In this document: piece after piece, positions 1 to 6,750 of the stretch
Layout: the number at the start of each line of letters is the position of its first letter
Numbering within the stretch: the first letter of the stretch is position 1
Assembly (NCBI GenBank): GCA_937901285.1
Contig: CALCHI010000037.1
Coordinates: forward strand, 1 to 6,750
Direction of reading: 5' to 3'
Length of the DNA stretch: 6,750 nucleotides
Origin: UBA8437 sp003445035
GTDB lineage: Bacteria; Planctomycetota; Planctomycetia; Planctomycetales; Planctomycetaceae
Notes under the pieces: generated by a model
Database searches by the model: none
What the model saw: only the letters and a program-made list of their open reading frames with translations
Told to the model about the DNA's origin: nothing
Position numbers and translations under genes: made by a program

Positions 1-3164
<3,164 letters not shown>

Positions 3165-3170
3165 GTCAGG

Positions 3171-3186
3171 CTCTCTTTTTCCTGTT
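3171..3186 (-). promoter_or_regulatory. Purine-rich ribosome-binding region of rpoB
   Basis: On the minus strand an AACAGG segment runs into five A's and GAGAG, the latter 6 nt before the rpoB ATG. It supports the start at 3164, whose product begins with the family-like MPIPSIRTLQ. Match to a consensus Shine-Dalgarno is only moderate. Confidence 0.55.
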
Positions 3187-3190
3187 CTCT

Positions 3191-3208
3191 CCGGCCCTTT
3201 GGGCTCGG
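3191..3208 (-). promoter_or_regulatory. Small bulged hairpin just upstream of the rpoB ribosome-binding site
   Basis: On the minus strand CCG-A-GCCC, loop AAA, GGGC-CGG forms a 7-bp GC stem with one bulged A. It ends about 15 nt before the GAGAG of rpoB, and no T tract follows, so it is not a terminator. It may influence rpoB translation or mRNA stability; this is inference. Confidence 0.35.
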
Positions 3209-3219
3209 GTCACGCACGA

Positions 3220-3240
3220 GCCGGACCACGGGGGTCCGGC
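3220..3240 (-). promoter_or_regulatory. Perfect 8-bp GC-rich hairpin in the rpoB leader
   Basis: GCCGGACC and GGTCCGGC are exact reverse complements separated by a 5-nt loop. The hairpin lies 55 nt upstream of the rpoB start and is not followed by T's. It could be an mRNA processing or stability element, or a protein-binding site; the sequence does not say which. Confidence 0.45.
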
Positions 3241-3508
3241 GAGGCGATCGTTTGGGAACCGGTCAGAAATACGGAAGGAAAACGCCGCGAAGCTCTGGAT
3301 CGGGCACGCACGCCAGTAGGGACTCGAGAAGAGTAATCGGCTTCCGCACTCGAGGGTCGTTGGGACGGATCCAAAGCGGTCCCCCACCACCCCCGTGACA
3401 CTCGAGGTGCCAGGGCTGGTTTTGGGTTGTGCGAATTTTCGGGGGCCGGCAACGGGAAACACAACGGGTCCGCAGGCTCCATGTCTCGGCTACGATCCGC
3501 GGGTGGGT

Positions 3509-3533
3509 TCCGATGAACACGGGTGGCATCGGA
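3509..3533 (-). repeat. Inverted repeat, 7-bp stem with 11-nt loop
   Basis: TCCGATG and CATCGGA pair exactly across an 11-nt loop in the rplL-rpoB spacer. It is a modest stem that could arise by chance in GC-rich DNA, and is listed because it sits among other stems in the same spacer. Confidence 0.3.
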
Positions 3534-3580
3534 GTCAGTGCTGGCAGCGGGGCAGTCGGAATCAGCAACGGGGTTCGACG

Positions 3581-3620
3581 AAAAAAATGCTTGGCCGCGG
3601 GGAACTCGTGACCGGCCGCA
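3581..3620 (-). terminator. Candidate intrinsic terminator/attenuator after rplL
   Basis: On the minus strand TGC-GGCCG pairs with CGGCC-AA-GCA (8 bp with a two-A bulge) around a 15-nt loop, and seven consecutive T's follow immediately. The arrangement of GC stem directly followed by a T tract is that of a Rho-independent terminator. The bulge and large loop make it weak, so partial termination (attenuation) between rplL and rpoB fits better than a full stop. It lies 78 bp past the rplL stop codon. An alternative 5-bp stem slightly upstream competes with it. Confidence 0.45.
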
Positions 3621-3644
3621 CGGAAGGCGGCGCAGCTACGATAA

Positions 3645-3681
3645 GGACACCTGGCACCGGGAGATCCGGAGCCAGGGGTCC
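3645..3681 (-). promoter_or_regulatory. Long imperfect hairpin just after rplL
   Basis: Beginning 16 nt after the rplL stop, GGACCCCTGGC-T-CCGG folds onto CCGG-T-GCCAGGTGTCC, giving 14 pairs interrupted by one C/T and one T/T mismatch with loop ATCTC. No T tract follows, only CCTTATCG on its 3' side. A long near-perfect stem at this spot resembles a double-strand RNase substrate or a 3'-end stabiliser for the ribosomal-protein mRNA. The pairing is seen in the sequence; the function is inferred. Confidence 0.5.
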
Positions 3682-3697
3682 CGAGTGACGACGCGAG

Positions 3698-4117
3698 TCA
3701 CTTGATCTCGCACGCCCCACCGGCCGCCTCGATTTCCTCCTTGAGCTGGTTAGCCTCTTCCTCAGAGACTCCTTCCTTGAGTGCCGCCGGGGCGCTCTCG
3801 ACCAGTTCCTTGGCCTCCTTCAACCCCAGACTGGTCGCAGCGCGAACAGCCTTGATCACCGGGATTTTGCTGTCGCCGAAGCCAGTCAGCATGACATCGA
3901 ACTCGGTCTGCTCCTCGACCACGTCACCACCGTCACCGCCTCCAGGACCCATGGCCATGACCACACCACCACTGGCGGGTTCAATTCCGTGGACTTCCTT
4001 GAGGTAGTCGGCTAGCGACTTGGCCTCCAACAGGGTCAGGCCGACCAATTGGTCACCAAGCGTCTTGGTGCCATCGTCGAATTCAGTCTCGGTCACGGTT
4101 GCTTCGTCGGTCGCCAT
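3698..4117 (-). CDS. rplL: Large-subunit ribosomal protein L7/L12 (bL12)
   Basis: Multicopy stalk protein that binds L10 and recruits translational GTPases such as EF-G and EF-Tu. The chosen ATG at 4117 gives 139 aa, against 121 in E. coli. Residues 1-50 form the N-terminal dimerisation/L10-binding domain, with an acidic, Thr-rich leader of about 16 residues before the usual start of the domain. Residues 50-70 are the flexible hinge, here Gly-rich (GPGGGDGG) rather than Ala-rich. The C-terminal domain begins TEFDVMLTGFG and contains KIPVIKAVRAATSLGLKEAK, conserving the factor-contact residues Lys84, Ile88, Lys89 and Arg92 (E. coli 65, 69, 70, 73). The common TGLGLKEAK is TSLGLKEAK here. A GAGAGGA Shine-Dalgarno 9 nt upstream fixes this start; an in-frame GTG further up at 4186 would overlap the rplJ stop hairpin and add a non-family leader. 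It lies 72 bp after rplJ. Confidence 0.97.
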   Translation of the reverse strand: MATDEATVTETEFDDGTKTLGDQLVGLTLLEAKSLADYLKEVHGIEPASGGVVMAMGPGGGDGGDVVEEQTEFDVMLTGFGDSKIPVIKAVRAATSLGLKEAKELVESAPAALKEGVSEEEANQLKEEIEAAGGACEIK

Positions 4118-4126
4118 CGCTTCTTG

Positions 4127-4133
4127 TCCTCTC
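4127..4133 (-). promoter_or_regulatory. Shine-Dalgarno of rplL (decides the start)
   Basis: GAGAGGA on the minus strand lies 9 nt before the ATG at 4117. It is the clearest ribosome-binding site among the ribosomal-protein genes here and decides against the upstream in-frame GTG at 4186. Confidence 0.75.
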
Positions 4134-4172
4134 GATACGCTCTCGCGTTTAGATGGTACTGTACCCGGTTTT

Positions 4173-4196
4173 CGCCTGACCGCCACCGGTCAGGCG
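4173..4196 (-). promoter_or_regulatory. Perfect 10-bp hairpin spanning the rplJ stop codon
   Basis: CGCCTGACCG and CGGTCAGGCG are exact reverse complements with a GTGG tetraloop. The TGA stop of rplJ lies within the 5' arm. On the transcribed strand AAAACC follows, so this is not an intrinsic terminator. It ends about 40 nt before the rplL Shine-Dalgarno. Possible roles are mRNA cleavage or protection, or adjusting rplL output relative to rplJ, since L7/L12 is needed in several copies per L10; the function is inferred. Confidence 0.6.
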
Positions 4197-4876
4197 TCTG
4201 ATTCCTCGGATTCCGTCTCTGTTTTGGCCTCGGCGTCATCGCCGGACTCGACTTCCTCAGCCGAAGCTTCCTCAGCCGAAGCTTCCTCAGCCGAAGCTTC
4301 CTCGCCACCGTCGGCCTCTTCGGCCGAATCGTCAGCAGCGGTTGTGTCGTCAGCCTCGCCCTCGTCGTCGGCGATGGCCTCAATCTGACCGGCCAACTTG
4401 CCACCGGGCCCAAGCAGTGCCGCAGCCAGGTTGGCACCAGGGGCGAGCAGCAGGCCGGCAATCTGGCCGATCAATTCTTCACGGCTGGGACTCTTGGAGA
4501 GTTCCTCGACATCACCCTTCGAGAGCGTGGTGCCTTCGAGCAGCCCACCCTTGATGGCGATCAGATCGGGCCCAAGTTCCGAGACCCAGCCAGCGATCTC
4601 CTTGCTCAGCGAGACAATGTCTTCGCCACCGTAGACCAGGCTCGAGGGCCCCTCGAGAATCGGGTCCAGCTCGGTGATTTCCCGGGAGTGCAGAGCACGC
4701 AGCGCCATCGAGTTTTTGACGGTCAGGACACTGATGTCCTTCTCCCGCAGCGCCAAACGGAACCGGTTGTCGCTGATCGCGTCAAGCCGCGAGCTGTCGA
4801 CGACCAGGATCTCGGTCGCGTCACCGATCCGCTGTTGCAGATCGGTCACCAGCATTTCCTTGATCCGCTTACTCAT
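4190..4876 (-). CDS. rplJ: Large-subunit ribosomal protein L10 (uL10) with acidic C-terminal tail
   Basis: Base of the ribosomal stalk: its N-terminal domain binds 23S rRNA near L11, and its C-terminal helix carries L7/L12 dimers. From the ATG at 4876 the product is 228 aa; E. coli L10 is 165. It begins MSKRIKEMLVTDLQQRI, followed by the typical LTVKNSMALRAL segment (residues 51-62). Residues 133-168 (EELIGQIAGLLLAPGANL onward to QIEAIAD) form the hydrophobic L12-binding helix region, where the family normally ends. Beyond it lies a tail of about 60 residues made mostly of Glu, Asp, Ala and Ser, including three exact EEASA units. An upstream GTG at 4906 would add ten residues but has no ribosome-binding site and the family start is the MSK. 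The Shine-Dalgarno for the ATG is weak (AAGAAG). The gap to rplA is 67 bp. Confidence 0.96.
   Translation of the reverse strand: MSKRIKEMLVTDLQQRIGDATEILVVDSSRLDAISDNRFRLALREKDISVLTVKNSMALRALHSREITELDPILEGPSSLVYGGEDIVSLSKEIAGWVSELGPDLIAIKGGLLEGTTLSKGDVEELSKSPSREELIGQIAGLLLAPGANLAAALLGPGGKLAGQIEAIADDEGEADDTTAADDSAEEADGGEEASAEEASAEEASAEEVESGDDAEAKTETESEESDA
4253..4303 (-). repeat. 15-bp tandem repeat in the rplJ tail, about 3.4 copies
   Basis: The plus-strand unit ttcctcagccgaagc occurs three times without a mismatch (4253, 4268, 4283) and continues for six more bases. In frame it encodes EEASA pentapeptides. Because the unit is a multiple of three, copy changes keep the L10 frame intact. Confidence 0.9.
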
Positions 4877-4943
4877 CGGTTCTGACTTCTTGTTGCCCGG
4901 GACCACTCGCTGGACCCAAGGCGGTATTGTGTTGCAAGGGTCT

Positions 4944-5648
4944 CTAGGCCGCGACCGCGATCCCCGGCGTCATAGTTGCCGAAAGCGTGAGTGACCTGAC
5001 GTAAGTGCCCTTGGCCGAGGAAGGCCTCAGCCCCTCGATCATCCGCACCAACGCCCCGGCGTTCTCGACCAGTTGCGTCTCATCGAAACTCAGCTTGCCC
5101 ACGACCGCATGGACGTTGCCAAACTTGTCGACGCGGAATTCAATCTTCCCCGCCTTGTACTCCTTGACCGTGGCAGCGACCTCAGTGGTCACCGTTCCGG
5201 CCTTTGGGGAGGGCATCAAGCCGCGAGGACCAAGCACCCGGCCGAGCGGACCCACCAAACCCATCATGTCGGGCGTGGCAATGGCCACATCGAAGTCCAT
5301 CCAGCCGCCCGTAACCTTCTCGGCCAAATCCTTGGCTCCAACCTCGTCGGCCCCGGCCTCCTCCGCTTCGCTCGCCTGGTCCCCCTGGGCAAAGACAACC
5401 ACTCTCTGGGTCTTTCCGATTCCGTGGGGCAAAACAAGCGAACCACGAACGATCTGCTCAGCCTGCCGGGGGTCGACCCCCAGGCGGAAGACCAACTCAA
5501 CGGTCTGATCAAAGGCGCACTTGCGAACTCCCTCGGGCAAAGACGCTTCCATCGCCTTCAACTCGTGGACCGCCGTGGCCAAGTCGACCGAACCGACTTC
5601 AGCGACTCGCTCCCTAAGGAACGCCATCCGCCGCGATTGCTTTTTCAT
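4944..5648 (-). CDS. rplA: Large-subunit ribosomal protein L1 (uL1)
   Basis: Forms the mobile L1 stalk of the 50S subunit, which helps move deacylated tRNA out of the E site; in E. coli it also represses its own operon by binding mRNA. The 234-aa length equals the usual bacterial size. Visible family landmarks: TVELVFRLGVDPRQAEQIVRGSL near residue 50, VLPHGIGK, GGWMDFDVAIATPDMMG, then the signature VGPLGRVLGPRGLMPSPKAG (about residues 132-151), KIEFRVDKFGNVHAVVGKLSF and the C-terminal SLTLSATMTPG. The ATG at 5648 is preceded by GAGG with a short 4-nt spacing inside GGATGAGGAGCG; a second in-frame ATG at 5627 (MAFLRERV) is possible but would lose the basic KKQSRR start that the family has. It lies 61 bp after rplK and ends in TAG. 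Confidence 0.97.
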   Translation of the reverse strand: MKKQSRRMAFLRERVAEVGSVDLATAVHELKAMEASLPEGVRKCAFDQTVELVFRLGVDPRQAEQIVRGSLVLPHGIGKTQRVVVFAQGDQASEAEEAGADEVGAKDLAEKVTGGWMDFDVAIATPDMMGLVGPLGRVLGPRGLMPSPKAGTVTTEVAATVKEYKAGKIEFRVDKFGNVHAVVGKLSFDETQLVENAGALVRMIEGLRPSSAKGTYVRSLTLSATMTPGIAVAA

Positions 5649-5709
5649 CGCTCCTCATCCCCCCAACCCGCGCGCCGGAAAACCCTCTCTTGTAAGCCCC
5701 CGTGAGCCG

Positions 5710-6135
5710 TCAGTCAACCACCTCGATCCCCATGTTTCGTGCCGTTCCGGCGATGATCAGCGCCGCCTGGTCGATGTTGGGTGCGTTCAGGTCTTCGTAC
5801 TTGACCCGTGCAATCTCCTTGAGTTGCTCGGTGGTCACCGACCCGACTTTCTCCAACTTCGGATTTCCCGAACCCTTGGCAATCTGAGCGGCCTGCTTGA
5901 GCAGCACGGCCGCTGGAGGACTCTTGGTAATGAACTCGAATGTCCGATCACTGTACACCGTGATCACGACCGGGATTGTCGTTCCCGCCATGTCCTTGGT
6001 GCGATCGTTGAACTGCTGAACGAACTGGCCGATGTTCACACCGTGCGGCCCCAAGGCCGTTCCGACCGGGGGAGCCGGAGTGGCTTGACCACCGGGCACC
6101 TGGACTTTGATCTTTGCAATTTCCTGTTTGGCCAT
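5710..6135 (-). CDS. rplK: Large-subunit ribosomal protein L11 (uL11)
   Basis: Binds the GTPase-associated centre of 23S rRNA at the stalk base, together with L10, and forms the pocket used by thiostrepton. The 141-aa product is full length. The N-terminal domain holds GGQATPAPPVGTALGPHGVNI (residues 15-35), keeping the prolines at 20, 22 and 23 that line the thiostrepton site. FEFITKSPPAAVLLK (67-80) links to the rRNA-binding C-terminal domain, which ends in the signature GTARNMGIEVVD. The ATG at 6135 lies only 7 bp after the nusG stop, and its Shine-Dalgarno GAGGG overlaps that stop, so translation is probably coupled to nusG. I see no room for a separate promoter or leader directly upstream. 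Confidence 0.98.
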   Translation of the reverse strand: MAKQEIAKIKVQVPGGQATPAPPVGTALGPHGVNIGQFVQQFNDRTKDMAGTTIPVVITVYSDRTFEFITKSPPAAVLLKQAAQIAKGSGNPKLEKVGSVTTEQLKEIARVKYEDLNAPNIDQAALIIAGTARNMGIEVVD

Positions 6136-6145
6136 CTGACCCTCA
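6136..6145 (-). promoter_or_regulatory. rplK Shine-Dalgarno overlapping the nusG stop codon
   Basis: On the minus strand the nusG TGA (6145-6143) is embedded in TGAGGG, whose GAGGG lies 4 nt before the rplK ATG. Ribosomes finishing nusG therefore end on the rplK ribosome-binding site, which suggests translational coupling. Confidence 0.7.
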
Positions 6146-6750
6146 GACCTTCTCTACCTGCCAATATTCCAGTTCCGCCGGCGTGTGCCGACCAAAAATC
6201 TCGATCAGGACCGAAATCTTGCCGCTCGCTTCGTCGATCTCGTCGATCTCGCCTTCGAAACTCTCGAAGGGGCCATCCTTGATCTTGACCACATCTCCGG
6301 CCGAAAAGTCGATCTTGATTTTCGCCGGTTCAGCTTCCTTCTCCTCCTCTTTGCCCAACATCCGCGAGACCTCCTCGTCGGACATCGCCACCGGCTTGCC
6401 ACCCGCCCCGGTGAAGTCACCGATTCCACTAGTGCCGCGGACCAGATACCAGGTCTCGTCGTTGAGCACCATTTGTACGAAGAGGTAACCGGGAAACAGC
6501 TTTTGCTCTGAGACCCGTTTCTTGCCGGCTTTCGTCTCTACGACGTTCTCGGTCGGAATAATCACCTCGGTGAAGAACTCATCCAGACCTTCACGAGCAA
6601 TCCGCCTCAGAAGTGACAGACGAATCGACTTCTCACGATTCGTTGTGACCTTCAAGACAAACCACTGCATCCGCGATTCGTCGTCCTCGTCGTCCTCAGC
6701 TTCAGGCTCTTCAGCTTCAGGCTCTTCAGCTTCAGGCTCTTCAGCTTCAG
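6143..6750 (-). CDS. nusG: Transcription termination/antitermination factor NusG, 5' end beyond window
   Basis: General elongation factor that binds RNA polymerase through its NGN domain and contacts Rho or ribosomal protein S10 through its KOW domain. Counting from the internal ATG at 6670, the NGN domain covers residues 1-106 (MQWFVLKVTTNREKSI; KLFPGYLFVQM; ETWYLVRGTSGIGDF). An acidic linker (KEEEKEAEPAK) follows, then the KOW domain at about 123-175 (GDVVKIKDGPFESFEGEIDE; IEIFGRHTPAEL), ending QVEKV. The frame continues without a stop upstream of that ATG to the window edge, encoding repeated EAEEP, then EDDEDDESR, before MQW. No good ribosome-binding site precedes 6670, so the real start most likely lies outside the window and the protein has an acidic N-terminal extension of at least 26 residues. 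secE would be expected upstream. Confidence 0.95.
   Translation of the reverse strand, partial: EAEEPEAEEPEAEEPEAEDDEDDESRMQWFVLKVTTNREKSIRLSLLRRIAREGLDEFFTEVIIPTENVVETKAGKKRVSEQKLFPGYLFVQMVLNDETWYLVRGTSGIGDFTGAGGKPVAMSDEEVSRMLGKEEEKEAEPAKIKIDFSAGDVVKIKDGPFESFEGEIDEIDEASGKISVLIEIFGRHTPAELEYWQVEKV
6696..6750 (-). repeat. 15-bp tandem repeat at the nusG 5' end, at least 3.7 copies
   Basis: The plus-strand unit tcagcttcaggctct is repeated exactly at 6696, 6711 and 6726, with ten more bases before the window ends. Read in the nusG frame it gives EAEEP pentapeptides. The total copy number cannot be known because the array runs off the edge. Confidence 0.92.

Larger units (their letters stand above)
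3165..3697 (-). other. 533-bp gene-free region between rplL and rpoB, probable mRNA leader/spacer
   Basis: This is the only long gene-free stretch. No reading frame in it resembles a protein I know; the open frames on both strands are short and overlap each other. Read on the minus (transcribed) strand it contains, in order after rplL: a long imperfect hairpin (3645-3681), a bulged hairpin with seven T's (3581-3620), a 7-bp stem (3509-3533), a G-rich run (around 3380-3396), three CTCGAG palindromes (3323, 3349, 3401), a perfect 8-bp hairpin (3220-3240), and a small bulged hairpin (3191-3208) just before the rpoB ribosome-binding site. I see no convincing sigma-70-type promoter. E. coli has an attenuator and an RNase III processing site in the corresponding rplL-rpoB gap, so a similar role is a reasonable inference. 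It could also hold a non-coding RNA that I cannot recognise. Confidence 0.7.

Noticed and set aside
3380..3396. G-quadruplex in the transcribed strand (two runs of five G's around TGGT)
   Set aside because: Only two runs of three or more G's are present, so a stable three-layer quadruplex is not supported.
3166..3568. Overlapping minus-strand open frames of 90-101 codons in the same spacer
   Set aside because: Three frames overlap one another, with compositions (Pro, Arg, Ser) typical of non-coding GC-rich DNA; one runs into the rpoB start region. None resembles a known product.
3395..3688. Plus-strand open frame of 97 codons in the rplL-rpoB spacer
   Set aside because: Rich in Gly, Arg and Thr with no recognisable domain, no clear ribosome-binding site, and opposed to the operon direction. 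GC-rich spacers readily give such frames.
4160..4170. GGTACAGTACC palindrome between rplJ and rplL
   Set aside because: The centre leaves a single-base loop, so it cannot form an RNA hairpin of note; as a protein site it is short and unsupported.
4118..4186. Upstream GTG start for rplL
   Set aside because: It would place the start inside the rplJ stop hairpin and add a basic leader not found in L7/L12; the ATG at 4117 has a clear Shine-Dalgarno.
4877..4906. Upstream GTG start for rplJ
   Set aside because: No ribosome-binding site precedes it, and the L10 family begins at the MSK of the ATG at 4876.
5073..6282. Plus-strand open frames opposite rplA and rplK
   Set aside because: They are antisense shadows of clear L1 and L11 genes, and overlap each other in different frames.
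6668..6670. ATG at 6670 as the true nusG start
   Set aside because: The codons upstream stay open and encode ordered acidic repeats, and the preceding bases have no good ribosome-binding site. It remains a less likely alternative because the window ends before the other start.
6696..6750. Tandem repeats as a CRISPR array
   Set aside because: The units are 15 bp, directly adjacent without spacers, and in frame with nusG.

Overview
The window is an ordinary, well-conserved bacterial ribosomal-protein/RNA-polymerase gene cluster lying entirely on the minus strand. Transcription runs from high to low coordinates: nusG (5' end outside the window), rplK (L11), rplA (L1), rplJ (L10), rplL (L7/L12), then rpoB (3' end outside the window). 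All six products are recognised from their protein sequence. The DNA is GC-rich. The NusG and L10 forms, both with long acidic low-complexity extensions, the RpoB with a large charged insert, and the general flavour of the proteins suggest a planctomycete or a close relative in the PVC group. That placement is inference from sequence style and was not checked by any search.

Layout. Positions 6143-6750 hold nusG. Its reading frame stays open past the obvious ATG at 6670 and runs to the window edge through a tandem repeat encoding Glu/Ala/Pro. rplK follows after only 7 bp, with its ribosome-binding site overlapping the nusG stop. rplA and rplJ follow after gaps of 61 and 67 bp. rplJ ends in a roughly 60-residue acidic tail with its own 15-bp tandem repeat, and its stop codon lies inside a perfect 10-bp hairpin just upstream of rplL. 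A 533-bp gene-free stretch (3165-3697) separates rplL from rpoB. It contains several predicted RNA hairpins, one of them followed directly by seven T's, and looks like an attenuation or processing zone between stalk-protein and polymerase genes. rpoB fills 1-3164, uninterrupted, and stops short at the active-site lysine equivalent to E. coli K1073.

The genes work together in translation and transcription. NusG and RpoB belong to the transcription elongation complex, and NusG's KOW domain can link polymerase to the ribosome. L1 forms the ribosomal L1 stalk, while L11, L10 and L7/L12 form the factor-binding stalk. No mobile element, CRISPR array, tRNA, rRNA or new multi-gene system was seen. 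The points of interest are the two acidic repeat tails, the hairpins around rplL, the apparent lack of room for the usual L10 and L11 leaders, and unusual residues in the rifampicin pocket of RpoB.
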